Positions 1 to 11,302 of a DNA stretch of 64,000 nucleotides are shown here, one piece after another (positions within the stretch are counted from its first letter, which is position 1; the number at the start of each line of letters is the position of its first letter). Under the pieces are notes generated by a model that saw only the letters and a list, made by a program, of their open reading frames with translations, did no database searches and was not told the DNA's origin. A program made the translations under genes and the position numbers. Source of the DNA: Apostichopus japonicus (lineage: Eukaryota > Echinodermata > Holothuroidea > Aspidochirotida > Stichopodidae); assembly GCF_037975245.1 (NCBI RefSeq), contig NC_092583.1, positions 7,950,764-8,014,763 of the forward strand. The letters are read 5' to 3'.

Positions 1-470
1 CAAAAGATGACAGAAATCGAAGAATTTGAACACGACTCGCTCAAAACACTACACATACACAACGTTATGAGTGCCTGTAGGCCTATACTGTTGCCAAATT
101 ACTTGTTATGACCATAGCCTAGGCGTCCTTGATACAGCAAATGACGATTTTTTTTCTGGGTTACCTAATATTTTGCACAAAACTTAAGGGCAGCTGTTTT
201 CAGAACAATCTATACTAGATCTGCAAGTTGTTTTTTTTTGGTAAAACTGGCGTTGTGTTGTGATTTTACGTAACAGTTGGATGATACAATTACACGGTCT
301 AGCCTGTTATACAACGTCTATTAGTTAGGTCTAGGGCCATGTTACCACTACTACTATAGGGTTGCACTGTACAGAATGTCACATTTTCCTTGCACTGTAA
401 GACACAAAATTCTAGAAGCTTCGCTACGAAGTTAAGTAGCAGGATCACCGACATTCGAGATAACTTAAAT
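1..470. other. Non-coding flank, no feature recognised
   Basis: AT-rich sequence with short T runs near 150 and 232. I see no coding exon, RNA gene or repeat that I can name. Confidence 0.4.
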
Positions 471-473
471 CAT

Positions 474-626
474 ATGAAGGTCTTAATAACGGTGGTTTTG
501 TTTATGCTCAACCGACCAGTTTCGGTTCAGGGTCGTCCAACCGTTCTGCTCGGGGACTTCGCACGGCAGCGACGCGTCTCGGCCATCGGGATCGTTTTAC
601 AATTCTTCTACAAGGGGCTCAATTGA
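474..626 (+). CDS. Weak candidate: 50-residue secreted peptide precursor
   Basis: The ATG at 474 opens a 50-codon frame ending in TGA at 624-626. The N-terminus looks like a signal peptide (MKVLITVVLFML, then a polar stretch to VQG at residues 18-20). RQRR at residues 31-34 fits a furin-type processing site. Local GC and CpG content is higher than in the flanks. There is no family match, no clear splice signal and no second copy. A CpG-rich promoter or 5' UTR of a neighbouring gene, with the frame open by chance, is an equally good reading. Confidence 0.18.
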   Translation: MKVLITVVLFMLNRPVSVQGRPTVLLGDFARQRRVSAIGIVLQFFYKGLN

Positions 627-1110
627 TAGGGGAAAACACCGATATTATCTTCATCACCCTCAAAACTATTTCCTTCTCTTCTTCCTCAAGAAAATAATTT
701 TCGTCAAAGCTTACGAATGTCCTGAGAGGTGAAGTCCTATTTCCTCGGAATCGGAAGATTCGGGAGAAGACAATTGATGAGAAGAGTGTTGTGGTTACAT
801 GTAGTAAACTGCATAACGCCGTATCGGTAAACAGCGGGGAGTCGGCTTTGGCTGAAATGGTTCCTTTGATGACGTCAGATGAACTGCGGTGGGCAGCTTT
901 GCTTTTTTTACGAGTGGCAGCTCGAGAGGTCTCTAGGGAATACTTTGACAGCGAATTTCTGGCGTTTGAAGCCGTATTTACGGAAAGTTGTGCAAGGGTG
1001 GTGTTGTAGTAATGTAGATAAACCATTCCAAGACATGAACATTTTTCATTTCATAACCTCTTTAAATAAGGGCATAGACGAGCAGGTTACAGACGAATTT
1101 TGCATGATAT
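627..1110. other. GC-richer patch with overlapping open frames on both strands
   Basis: Both strands stay open here: 619-1026 on minus (135 codons) and about 698-1009 on plus. The plus frame translates into an ordinary-looking, family-less sequence ending at the TAG at 1007-1009, but upstream it meets a TAA at 695-697 with no good acceptor between. A full CRE-like octamer TGACGTCA lies near 870. This could be a decayed exon or a promoter region. I do not assign a gene. Confidence 0.25.
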
Positions 1111-1640
1111 AAAGACGGTGATTTTTCTTCCAACAACTATTTTGATTTGCATGTAACCATGTTAAATGGTTTGGGTATTTTCCCAATATATTTCCAACAG
1201 CTACAGAATGTATCTACATTTAAAAAGAATGTTACCGTAGGACTTTTTAACATGGATAAGGATTTTCCTTATGCTTGGATATAGAGTGTTAATGTCTATG
1301 AATAATGGTATATTATATATATTAATAAGAATATGTAGACAATCAAGACAGGTGACCTTTCTAACATTAAGTCAATTTCAATGTATTTTTGAAATAGTTT
1401 TTTATGAAGCATAGCATTGTTAGAATAGAAATACGTGAAGAAAAGAGTTATGTGAAGGATTGCTTTCCTAAACTATTTCAAAACAACTAACAAAACTAAC
1501 CTAATAAAACTACTATATATTATTTTCGACAGGTTTGCTTGTTTTTCAATATATGTCTTAAACTTAAAGAACAATTTAAGACGTTGTCAGAATATCTCAG
1601 TCTTTTATTTAAGTAAGCTAGAGAGCATTAAATCGGTGCA
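1030..1640. other. AT-rich spacer, nothing recognised
   Basis: Low-complexity AT-rich sequence without an open frame of note or an obvious repeat. Confidence 0.5.
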
Positions 1641-3015
1641 TGTTTGAAATTAAAATAAGACCGGGTAAATAACCCATTTTAAGTTCAAGTAACTCCAAAT
1701 GACGATAAGGTACCTACAATTCGAAGCCCGATAAACACAAATTTCATTAGCCGTGTATGTAATCAGGGGACCGAATAGTCAAGCATTCTTAACAAATGAG
1801 AAGTTCTGTACAAACAGGGATATCAAATGTTTTCACCCCCCCCCCCCATTCCCAAAAGAAATGAATAATAGAATAATATAACCTATTATCTATGATCGCG
1901 TTTGGGAGAATTACAGGCAAATTTCGTAGAAGTAGAACAATTTATTTCACATTGACAAACAACGCAACGAATTAAAAAAGTAGTACAGGATATTTATGTT
2001 TCCTTAATTTTCTGACAGTATTTTAAACTTATATCCCTTTTCTCATTTTGTTCTTTTGTGGACCGGTCGATTTTAATCAACTGGAATTTATTTAACCTGA
2101 AGATCGATTTCTACATGTTTTTAGCAAAGTGAACTGAAACCAACTATATTTCTGTGACGTTCAACTTTTATTGATTGATCAGAAAAAGTATGTACCGTCT
2201 TCAAACAAAATTTGTAACTTGAAACAGCAAAACCTAATAAAATAAATATCTGTGCTCTTTATGTATTCAGATTCAATCTCAAGTCTCCCTTTCAGTAGCC
2301 TAGGCTACGAAACATATTACAAGAAAAAAATCCCAAATAATACAAATAATGAGCTCAGAACGGTGCTTGTTTGAATCTGTAATAGAAAAGGCTGATTGGC
2401 CCATTTTAAGTTCAAGTATAACTCCAAATAACGATACGGTACCTACAATTCGAAGACCGATAAACACACATTTCATTGGCCGTGTTTATAATCAGTGGAC
2501 GGAATGGTCAAGCATTATTAACATGGGAGAGATTCTCCACAAAAAGGGTTATCAAATGCATACATCTCCCCCTCCCCCCCCCCTACCCGTCAAAAAATAA
2601 TTAGTAGAAATAATATAATCTATTATCTATGATTGCGTTTAGGATCATTTCCAGCAAATTTCGTAGAAGTAGAGTGATTCACATGGACAAAAAACGCAGA
2701 GACTAAAGAAAGTAGCATAGGCTATTTATGTTGTCTTCGTTTTCTGACAGTATTCTGTTCACAGAGCGAAAAAACTTTCACCCCTTTCGCATTATGTTCT
2801 TTTGTAAACCGGTCGATTTTAATCAACTGGAATTTATTTAGCAGCATTCAGATTCAATTTGAATTCAGATTTGTTTGAATCTGTGATAGAAACGGCTGAT
2901 TGACCCATTTTAAGTTCAAATAACTCTAAATAACGATATAGTACCTACAATTCGAAGACCGATAAACACAAATTTCATTGGCCGTGTATATAATCAGGGG
3001 ACCGAATAGTCAAGC
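1640..3015. repeat. Three-copy tandem repeat (unit up to ~730 bp), with poly(C) tracts
   Basis: The block CCCATTTTAAGTTCAA..., followed by GGTACCTACAATTCGAAG-like sequence and CCGTGT.TATAATCAG, occurs near 1670, 2400 and 2910. A second block with TCTATTATCTATGAT, ACCGGTCGATTTTAATCAAC and GGAATTTATTTA occurs near 1885-2095 and 2617-2842. Copies 1 and 2 are about 730 bp apart. Copies 2 and 3 are about 500 bp apart because the segment matching 2100-2340 is missing. Poly(C) tracts follow copies 1 and 2 at matching positions (about 1846 and 2570). Copy 3 stops abruptly at about 3015, where the retrotransposon remnant begins. No protein is encoded. Confidence 0.75.
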
Positions 3016-3052
3016 CTCTCCAATTTGAAAAACGTTCAAAGCGATGAGCACC

Positions 3053-3517
3053 TTAAACAACATTTGATGATTTTGTGAGCATGGTAGTGACGGCAAGTCG
3101 AATTTCAGGATCTGCTACAGGTTGGACAAGGTCATAGTTGTTCACCTCAAGCAGTTCTTGGCGGGACAGAAGCCCCGGGCCTGTAAACCACATACTATCG
3201 TGAAGCTCATGTGCTGCAATGGATCTAGAGGCCAAGTCTGCAGGATTTTGTTTAGTAGCAACGTAACACCACTGTTCTGGACGTGTTGACTGTCTGATGC
3301 GATTTACTCGATTTGATACGTAAACATAGAAACGTCTGGTAGTGTTGTTAATGTAACCAAGGACGATCTTACTGTCTGTGAAAAACCTTACAGTATCTAT
3401 CTCTAAATCAATTCCATCACTGATGTACTCATACAACTCCACTGCCAACACTGCAGCGCATAACTCAGTCGGGGAATTGTGGGCTAGTTTTGGTGCTAAT
3501 TTCGCTTTTCCCAACAA
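3053..3517 (-). pseudogene. BEL/Pao RNase H domain
   Basis: A 154-codon frame carries three of the expected catalytic surroundings: ELCAAVLAVELYEYI (Glu), FFTDSKIVLGYI (Asp) and NPADLASR (Asp). This is the RNase H that follows RT in BEL/Pao. A stop ends the frame at 3053. Integrase-like residues appear in another frame for about 30 bp and then homology ends at the repeat junction near 3016. Confidence 0.8.
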
Positions 3518-3639
3518 GAATCAGACTTGACAATTTCCTTCTTCGTTGACAACTCTGATGTACGCCACTACTCCAATGGCAACTGTAGAAGCATCAGAAA
3601 AGATACAGAATTCCTTCTTTTTAGTCAACGACAATAACG

Positions 3640-4500
3640 ATTAAATGACACACCGGGGAACATGCACATCTTCTAACAACTTCAAGGATTCCATCCACTT
3701 AATCCATTCAACGTCTCTTTCAAAACTGAGAGGCTCGTCACAGTTGTTGATCTCAGAACTAAGTTCTCTCAATAGGGCCTTTCCTTTTATAGTTATCGGA
3801 GCTGTCAAACCAAGGGGATCATACACATCTCTTTGTGAATGCTTTGTCTTCTGAAGAAACACTGAATGTGAATGCATCAGTATCCAGGTCCCACAACATG
3901 CCTAAACTTCGCTGAATCGGGAGTGGATCTGAGGATAGATCTAGGTCCTTTATGCCTTTGGCTCTGTTATCTACATCAAATGCTTTAACCACTTCTCCAT
4001 TGTTTGAAGCTAATTTATAGAGGTTAATGTTTGACTCAGCTTGCATTGCTCTTGTCCTTTACAGAAGGTCAATGGCTACTTGAGGTGTGGGGGAAGAAGA
4101 GAGGCCATCGTCAACATAGAACTTGTTTTCAACATATTGTTTAGCATCACTTCCATGGATTTTTTTCCTTTTTGAGCTGCTCTCCTTAAGCAGTCAGTGG
4201 CGACTGATGGGGGAGGACTATTTTCAAAAACATGTACCTTCATACGATATTCAGAGATTTCCTTTGTCATGTCGTTGTTATTTAAACCACAGGAACCTGA
4301 GAGAATCTCTTTGATCTTCCTCCACTAGAAAGCTACTTCTTCTGTATGTCGGCTGCAAAGGATATGGGATACTTCCTGAAACGCATCAGCACACCCAAAA
4401 GTGAGTTGTTCAGATCTGGACCGGTAAGTAGCACACTGTTCAACGTAATATATCAAATTCTGCTGAGGAATCAAACACGACACGAATCTGGTCAGGCTTT
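3640..4500 (-). pseudogene. BEL/Pao reverse transcriptase, fragmented
   Basis: RT pieces lie in at least three frames: a KPDQIRVVFDSSA-like start near 4480-4500, an LRRAAQKGKK segment near 4160-4190, a catalytic YVDDGLSSS motif near 4100-4120 in a shifted frame, and the connection region with DPLGLTAPITIKGKALLREL near 3760-3820. In intact elements this domain copies RNA into DNA. The shifts and stops make that impossible here. Confidence 0.75.
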
Positions 4501-5162
4501 TATGAGTGATGCACCCCAAATATGGAGAGATACCAACATTCTTTGTCATTTTCTAACGGAGCGGCAGGTTCGGCATGATCATTGTCTAACATTTTTTTAA
4601 CAAACTCCGCAAACTGATTATTCTTGGTGGAATTCTTCTCCAATGACTTGCGCATAGAGTAAAAGCCCTTCTGTGCTTGTACCCGGTTATTTGGTAGGTG
4701 CCTTCTCTCAGGACGGAAAAATAATAGTACCACCGAACTTCCATTTTTATCCTGATGGACATGTTTGTCCATTATGTCCAGAAAAATGTTATCTTCTATA
4801 GAAAGGGCTTCTTTTTCATAATCATTTGTTTTATCAAATACTGCTGTACCAAACTGAACCTTCCCTGTAGATCCTTTGTTACCGGTGATGTTTAAGTCAC
4901 TCTTCTTAGTCTTGTCAATTCTCTCTTTCACTTGAATCATGTTGGAACAAGGTTTCATGAGAGAGGTACGCCCATTACTGTAAAGACTGGTTTTGAAGAC
5001 GTGGTGTTGGCGCTGGTGGGATGTGCCCAAACAAACTTCTCCAACAATAACCCATCCCAAGTGTAGTCGCTGGTCATACGGAGCATCGTGGGGGCCGTTG
5101 ATGTGTTCCCGCATCCTGTGGGCCCTCAAGACATCTCTTCCTAGCAGTAACAAAATCTGCAC
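4500..5162 (-). pseudogene. BEL/Pao protease end and linker to reverse transcriptase
   Basis: It opens with the end of the protease domain (LLGRDVLRAHRM and LHLGWVIVGEVCLG, a typical BEL/Pao stretch). A polar linker follows, then the RT entry region (FVKKMLDNDHAEPAAPLEND and YLSIFGVHH). The frame stops at 4500 and the RT continues in other frames, showing decay by small indels. Confidence 0.7.
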
Positions 5163-5548
5163 TTCCGGGTCAACTGGTGGTATCTTGTTTGCAATGTTCT
5201 TAAAATGGGAAAATGATTCGCAATATCTGGTGTTGGGATTTCCTGTCTATCATCTGGAATCATCTCACACTGTATCAGCGATGACAAGTGAAATTTGACT
5301 TTGTAATTAATGGAACTTATCATCAGGTTGTAAGCTCTCCTCCCAGTAGTCTCCATAATACCTGAAAAAGTCTTCAGTGTGTAAGGGGTAGTAGTAGATG
5401 TTATGCCAAGTGCATCAAATAGTTGTGGTTTAGCCAGGGACCTGTTACTCTGCTCGTCCAATACAGCATATACCCTGATAGCTTCATGTTCCTTCCATTG
5501 TGAATACACCTTGACTTGGCATACCTTCGAACAAGAGCGTCCACACAA
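5141..5548 (-). pseudogene. BEL/Pao retropepsin-like region
   Basis: The segment contains AVLDEQSNRSLA at about residues 28-39. It occupies the place of the catalytic loop of the retropepsin-like domain (DUF1758-type) in BEL/Pao polyproteins, although the usual D-S/T-G triad is not present in this reading. The protease C-terminus continues in another frame at about 5030-5162 (LLGRDVLRAHRMREHINGP), so a frameshift lies near 5150. Confidence 0.65.
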
Positions 5549-5617
5549 ATTATAAACACAAATTCAGTGCACTAAGAGGTAACAGACGAAGAGTTCTGCT
5601 CCCCACCAGTATCTCCC

Positions 5618-6184
5618 TTAGTAACTTGTGTAACACGAAACAAAATATTGATGAACATGAAGATCGGTGTTGTGTCTCACACTTCCACATTCAGAACACT
5701 TCACCGATACTTTGCAATGTCTAGCAACATAATCACTTGTCGCCATGCATCTGAAACTTTCAGTCATACCAGTGATGTGTGTCTTAACTCTTTCTGGATA
5801 CACAAACCTACCTGCTGAGCTGTTTAGCTTAAAACTAGGATCGTTGAGAACTTTGGCTTCCTGTCGAACAAATCTGTAAAACACAGATAATGGAGGGAAC
5901 GTCACATTGTAGTCTTCCTTGTACCTAGCTCCCTTTGAGCGCCATTTATCTTGAAGTCCTGGTGGGAGCTCTTCCACTATTTGCTTCACCCCACCGGCCC
6001 AGTCAAGGTAACTGAGACCAGGGAGAGTTCCGTCTCTCATAGCACACTCCAGTTCTAACAAAACATCACCTAACACTCTGATTTTTGTGTTATCTTTGGT
6101 GTTAATCATTGGGAAATCATAACCTGTCCTCAACAATGCTTGCGTCACTACTTCTGGAGCTCCATAACATCCAGGCGTTGCCAT
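5618..6184 (-). pseudogene. BEL/Pao gag, core and zinc-knuckle region
   Basis: Residues GCYGAPEVVTQALL open the second half of the gag core (DUF1759-type). The downstream part ends with a partial zinc knuckle (KCSECGSVRHN, with His), which in intact relatives binds RNA. The frame is displaced by one nucleotide from the upstream gag frame near 6170, so the ATG at 6184 is incidental. The stop at 5618 lies before the protease region. Confidence 0.8.
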
Positions 6185-6312
6185 ACCATATCCAATCCCA
6201 CTTGTGGGTTAGTAACTTGAGCAGAACGTAATATTTTGGCATGTTGTGACGACTTTTCACCTAGCCATTTTATCAACAGATCAAGTTCTTCCCTGGGCAA
6301 CAAATTAAGGTC

Positions 6313-6957
6313 CTAAATCACATATCTAAATGATGCCTTCCACGCTCTGTAATGTTCTGGTTTCTCGTCAAATATAATAAGTCTGGAACTCACCAAGTCT
6401 TTCCGAATGAGATACTTAGCGAGGTCTTCAGTCTCTTGCTGGTACTTTGCCCTAGTCTGAGTGATGATTGGATTTCTTAAAGCCGCCTGATTGCGAAAAT
6501 GGTGTTGAATATAATCACTGATTCGCTGATTGGAATTTACTTCGTAAATAGCTGCACCACGTAATTCGTCATGGCTTCCTAATGGTTGGTCTTCATCATA
6601 CACTGCGGCTTCAGCTGAAGCAGCATTTACCTTTTCACTTTGAAGAATAAGCATATCAGCGTCCAGTGCTGCCTTTTGTTTCAACAGTTCCGACTCTTTG
6701 TTTGCATATGCGAGCAATGCCCGATCCGACTCAATCTTAGCTCGTGCCTTCATTGCTGCTGAACTCGTGGACGATCCATATATGCTTGAACTTTTAGTGG
6801 ATTTTGACTTAACAGATTTTGTGTCAACGTTAACTGATTCACGATGTTGCCTTGTACTAATGTCGTGATTCCTTTTTTTAAGTTTGTCTGTTTCCTTATC
6901 CGCTGCTTCCCTGGGTTCTTTCTCAATACGGAAATGTCTTCCTGATCGTGTACCCAT
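6313..6957 (-). pseudogene. BEL/Pao gag, N-terminal part
   Basis: A 214-codon frame begins with an ATG at 6957. Residues 1-70 are Lys/Arg/Ser-rich and low-complexity. Residues 70-110 (KARAKIESDRALLAYANKES and onward) look coiled-coil. The end, FDEKPEHYRAWKASF, is the conserved start of the BEL/Pao gag core, where the particle-forming domain begins. A TAG interrupts the frame directly after RYVI, and recognisable gag sequence continues past it in the same frame, so this is a nonsense-mutated gag and not a natural end. Confidence 0.8.
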
Positions 6958-6960
6958 TGC

Positions 6961-7200
6961 TATGCCTTGATTCAGTCTTTTTATTGTGATACCCGAGCGC
7001 TAAAAACGCAGGGCGATATTCAGCCAGACAACCATTTCCCATCAAACCCCAAAACAAAGATAAACATTGACAAGATCATGGACGTTTGCCAGCAGTTTAA
7101 TTCAAGTAAATGTTGGTGAATGAGTGAGTGGATGATGAAAAGATGATCACACTCCAAGGTTAGAAAAAATGAGTAAGATTAAGGCTAAATGATCGCATCT
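6961..7200. other. Probable remnant of retrotransposon leader, then unassigned
   Basis: The bases just upstream of gag (6961-7080 in plus coordinates) would be the element's leader. No LTR boundary or primer-binding site could be fixed. The rest is unremarkable. Confidence 0.3.
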
Positions 7201-7218
7201 AAACCGAGCGATGCTTGT

Positions 7219-7242
7219 GATATATATATATATATATATATA
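7219..7242. repeat. (TA)n microsatellite
   Basis: A run of about 12 TA units, the shortest of the (TA)n arrays in the window. Confidence 0.9.
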
Positions 7243-7319
7243 GATTTAGGGCTGCTTGGTAGATTAGATCAAGATCATTGCAGATTAAGCTTATTCCCAA
7301 CACTTTGCTGATAGAATTG

Positions 7320-7750
7320 TAATTATAATTTGAGAAGAAAATGTCATATCTTTGCTCAAATATACAGTTAGCCATTAGTAACTTTACTTTTGTTCTATAA
7401 TTTGAGTTGTTCATCATGGTGTTACCATGGCAACAGCCCTATTTCGACATGACAGTGACCTTAAATGATCCAGATCTTGACTGCAATCAACCGGGCCAAG
7501 TCAGATCAATGTAGAAAAGACAATTAGTTTGTATTGTTTGGTATATGTATATTATGTGATATTTTTCTCAAAGTCCAAATTTCATCATGGCTATTGCCAT
7601 GGCAACAGCCCTAATTAGGGATGACTTTGACTTTCCTGGTTGTGATTGGTTCCACCAAGACAGCTTCAAATATATATACTGAGACACTAAAATTATGCTT
7701 TTAGGTTATTTAATTACAAAGATATGACATATTCTTAAATTCCAAGTTTT
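7320..7750. repeat. Imperfect local duplication with two RFX X-box-like sites
   Basis: TTCATCATGG followed by a palindromic core and CAACAGCCCTA appears at about 7410-7442 and again at about 7581-7612. The first core, GTTACCATGGCAAC at 7421-7434, fits the two-half-site RFX X-box (GTNRCC then RGYAAC). The second, ATTGCCATGGCAAC at 7593-7606, fits with one change. The surrounding sequence is also loosely related. No gene is visible nearby except the retrotransposon remnant. Confidence 0.5.
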
Positions 7751-8009
7751 AATGAATGTGTTGGCAACTTGGTGATCACACCAACCATTAATTAAATGGC
7801 AAACAAGCAGTTTGTGATAGCTGAGGGTCCTAGCTAACAGAAAAACATGGTGGGGTGACAATCCCTAAAAACAGACATGGTGGGAGCGAAAATCCCTAAG
7901 GGTTTCGCTTCTTTTTTTTTTTTTTTTTTTTTTTGGGGGGGAGGGGGGGCTTTCGCTGCGTTGCCCTTGTACGTGCTCCTGCTTCAGTCCTCGCTTTGCA
8001 TCCCTACTC

Positions 8010-9292
8010 TCTTGTTCTCACGTTATTTTCTTGATGACAAGATATATTTGCTTCAAACTGTATGAAGTGAGCGTGACGCATTGCGAGTTACCCAATAGTA
8101 ATACCAGTTCCTAATACAGGACGATACCATGGTTACGTACGGTTACCCAATTTACCTAGCTACGTTTATACCTTTCATGCTTAAACCTGACTTTTGACAT
8201 GTCACGCCTAATAAAATGACACAACATCTTTTCTTTTTTTCCCCCCTCATTATGGGTTCTATACTTATGGCATATATCTTACAGTTCACATGATTTAATT
8301 CAGCTGTGTCAACTGATAGGCTACTGATTTGCTACATACCACTACAACAGAATGTACAAAACACAAATAAATGGCAACAAACATAAAAGAAAGTAAATTT
8401 GAATCAATGGTAAATAACATGAAAAAAATTGACTTGACTTTACAATATTTCGCATATAGCCAATCATCGATCTTATTGATATAATTATATCTTCTCACTC
8501 ATACGCAAAATGGGAGCAGGGACATCCAGCAGGCAAGCAGGGAGAATCCCCTGCTAGGGAGAATCCCCTACTAGTGAGGAGGGAAACTATGCCTGACCTC
8601 TGCCACAATCGTAGTTCATGTTATTGAAAGATTGAAACAGGTGTGCCACGATTGTATCATTCCCTTTTCTTCGTTCTAATGTCTTCAGTTTTAAATCCAT
8701 AGAAAGGATCAAGCAGCATATAGCTCTGTTATGATTGTATAAAGTGGATTTTTTCTGAGGGATTTCTTATAAGAATGCTTTCCCTGTTAGCTTTTCTTCC
8801 ATTTCATGGCGGTTTAGTACTTGGGATCAACGTAATCTCTAATTATCCATGAATTGAAACGGAAAACAAAGAATGTTTCTATAGTTCACATGTTCTCATT
8901 GGTTCTTCCTTTCTTTTGACACTTACAATACTTTGTAACATGATGTTCTTTTTTTCAAGATTAAATGTGTTGCATGAATAAATCTGGGTCGGGTGAGGAA
9001 GTTAAAGTTAGTTAGCGGAGGGAGGAATGTCTCCGTTGGCCCATCGTCTAATTAAATATGATGGTCCCACTCAATTTTGCATGTTCTTGATGATAAGATG
9101 TATTTGCGTCAAATCGCATGAAGTGAGCGTGACACATTTGCGTGTTACCCAATGGCAATATAAGATCCTAAAACAAGGCAATACCATAGTTACGTACATA
9201 AGGTTACCCAATTTACCGAACTACGTTTATACCTTTCATGCTTAAACCTGATTTTTGTCATGTCACGCCTATTTCAATGACACAACATCTTT
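8010..9292. repeat. Pair of ~220-bp direct repeats
   Basis: A block running from TTGATGA.AAGAT through GAAGTGAGCGTGAC to TACGTTTATACCTTTCATGC and ATGACACAACATCTTTT is present at about 8023-8232 and 9084-9292, in the same orientation. The intervening 850 bp does not repeat. No open frame is conserved between the copies, so this looks like a dispersed repeat or an old segmental duplication. Confidence 0.7.
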
Positions 9293-9299
9293 TGTTAAA

Positions 9300-10360
9300 C
9301 AGAGTAAAACAGAGTTCTGGATGAAAGACAAATAATAAATTAAGGTGAGTTCTGGAAAAAAAGACAAATCATTTATTTGTTCTATGTTCAATTTTTTCAA
9401 ACCACTCTATGAGAGGTGACGCAAACACGTCTTTTCAAATCAATAGGAGTAGGAAATTTAAGTTTTATTCCGTTCGTTTATATCTTTGTTATAGAGATCT
9501 AATATACAACTGTCATGGTTCATTAACGTATCGGCAAATGAAATGAGAAGGAGGGGCGGCGGTGAAAGGAGAGTAGCTACGACCTTGAAAGGGACTAGCT
9601 ATTGTCTCCTATAACTTATGCTTTATAGAGATTTTAGCTACTGATAGAGTCGACCATGTCAGAGTGTTGACAAAATATACACGCAAATACCGCAGTTTCA
9701 GAGTATCAATAAATACAACAAGTCACTGCGGGCTAAAACAAAGTCTTGTAGTTGACGAATTCCCGATCCCCGTGTTTCCCAAATCTACTTGCATAAACTC
9801 AAAACCCTATGAATTATGTTTCGAGTTAGAATTACTGTGCTATTTCCAGCCATTCAGATTCCTAAATAAGATGACTGTCACATGTAGTTAACGTGTTTGA
9901 CTTAATAAGTAATCTCCCTTCCTCATTCAAAAAGGTCTTGAAATTGTTTGTTGAAATGTTAGGCTTAATCCCAGTACATAATCGTCTGCATAGAATTTAG
10001 TTGTAAAGGGAGACAACTTACAGCAAGAACTCTCTTGCAAGCATAATCGTAAGCGACCTTTTGTGAATAAGAAGATTTCACGGAATCCGTTTTTCTTTTA
10101 CTGCTTGCTTCGAAGTCATCGATAGTATCGGGGTATAAGCCTAAAGTACATTTACGTCTTGAAAGGAAACGACATTCTTACTGCTTGCTGCAACGTAAAC
10201 AAAGACATTGAAGCGTGAGCTTCTTGTTACTAAAGATATTCAGATCCGTTGTTCTAATGAGAGTAAAACAGGATGAATAGAGATTTCGTTGATGGCAGTG
10301 TCATTCACTGTTACCAATAGATTGTATCCAACCGATAATACCAATTTAAGCTTGTTAAAA
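9300..10360. other. No recognisable feature
   Basis: Mixed-composition intergenic DNA. The open frame at 9664-9891 has no family features and no splice context I trust. Confidence 0.45.
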
Positions 10361-10365
10361 GTTAA

Positions 10366-10440
10366 CTTGTCAAATGGCTCAGATGGTAGAGCAGTGGACT
10401 AGTAACCCGATGAAACTGAGTTCGACTCCATCAATGGTTG
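10366..10440 (+). pseudogene. tRNA-Thr-like sequence (tRNA pseudogene or SINE head)
   Basis: TGGCTCAGATGGTAGAGC resembles an internal A box and can form the D arm (GCTC/GAGC). GTTCGACTC at about 10419-10427 matches the B box. The would-be anticodon loop CTAGTAA would carry AGT (Thr), but the anticodon stem is poorly paired and the acceptor stem does not close. A tRNA-derived SINE head or decayed tRNA is more likely than a working gene. Confidence 0.5.
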
Positions 10441-10489
10441 GTTATACACGTTATGAATTTCTTTTTCTCTTTCAGTAGTCGACGCTGCA

Positions 10490-10830
10490 GTCTTGATATA
10501 TTAATTCAACCACATAATTTACTAGCTGACGTGGTGGCCGATGCTGTAAAGAGGGTGACGAAAGACTCATTCCTCGTCGGTCGTGTAAATCGTGGCTAGG
10601 GTTCAAGACAGGCCTCTGGCGATAATACCTTTGGCTGTAGGTATGGTACTTTTTGTGGCCTAGGATCCCGTACCATGTCTCCCTTGTTGTCGCAAAAGAA
10701 CCCGGGAGGATGCGCAGAGGGTCGGTCAAATCTACCAGAAGCGTACTAGGTGGCGTGCGTGAATCCTTGCCTTTGGCCAGAGGTGGTGACATCTCTGCGA
10801 CCGGCATGCTTGCAGCCACCGTCCACTGAA
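10490..10830. other. GC-rich block of unknown origin
   Basis: About 340 bp are clearly more GC-rich than the flanks. They hold a B-box-like GGGTTCAAGAC near 10590 and an open frame of 115 codons on the minus strand without family features. It may be a dispersed element following the tRNA-like sequence. No terminal repeats were found. Confidence 0.3.
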
Positions 10831-11187
10831 AACGTGGCCTGATGAGGCGCTATTCTCCTAAAAGTGAATCTACGGATGACTTTAAGAGCCATATAATTAT
10901 TTCATAATAAAAAACACCCTGTTTCAAACTAGCGCCATCGAATTCCCTAAAAGCCTTATTTGTGGTAAGCCAAGCAATTAAACTCATTGTTGGGTATAAA
11001 TGTGTTGGCAAAGATTTACCCAACCTACACCAAAACAAGCATTATATTCGTTGCAATGCCAGAGACATACAAGCCAGCAAGACCATGGGATAACATTTTA
11101 ATATACATATAATTCAATCTATATCACTTTTGCAAGAAGACCAAAGTATTCCAGTGTCAATATGGTCCCATTATAAGCATTAATTTA

Positions 11188-11302
11188 AGCAGCAATATTA
11201 TATTTATTATAAGCAGCAATTATTATAAGCAGCAATATATGTATATAAGCAGCAATATATATATATAAGCAGCAATATAAATATATAAGCAGCATTATTG
11301 TT
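11188..11302. repeat. Short tandem repeat, ~20-24-bp unit with AAGCAGCAATAT core
   Basis: The core AAGCAGCAATAT, followed by 5-12 bp of TA-rich spacer, is repeated six times with variable spacing. Confidence 0.85.

Larger units (their letters stand above)
3017..6960 (-). mobile_element. Decayed BEL/Pao-type LTR retrotransposon (gag, PR, RT, RNase H; no integrase)
   Basis: Reading on the minus strand from 6957 downward, the domain order is gag, retropepsin-like region, reverse transcriptase, RNase H. This is the order of BEL/Pao elements, whose gag carries the DUF1759-type region and whose RT-RNase H segment has the YDPLGL..P motif seen here near 3815. The frame is broken at several places: an in-frame TAG near 6314, a shift near 6170, shifts and stops across 4320-4550, a shift just before the YVDD motif near 4115, and one near 3830. 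The homology stops just after an RFERFSNWRG-like sequence at about 3017-3045, where the integrase should begin. No LTR pair was found on either side. The copy cannot encode its proteins. The surviving frames are listed separately. Confidence 0.85.

Noticed and set aside
1640-3015. CRISPR-like array
   Set aside because: The repeats are hundreds of bp long with no regular spacers, and the genome is eukaryotic.
10366-10440. A working tRNA-Thr gene
   Set aside because: The acceptor and anticodon stems do not pair well enough, so it is listed as tRNA-like only.
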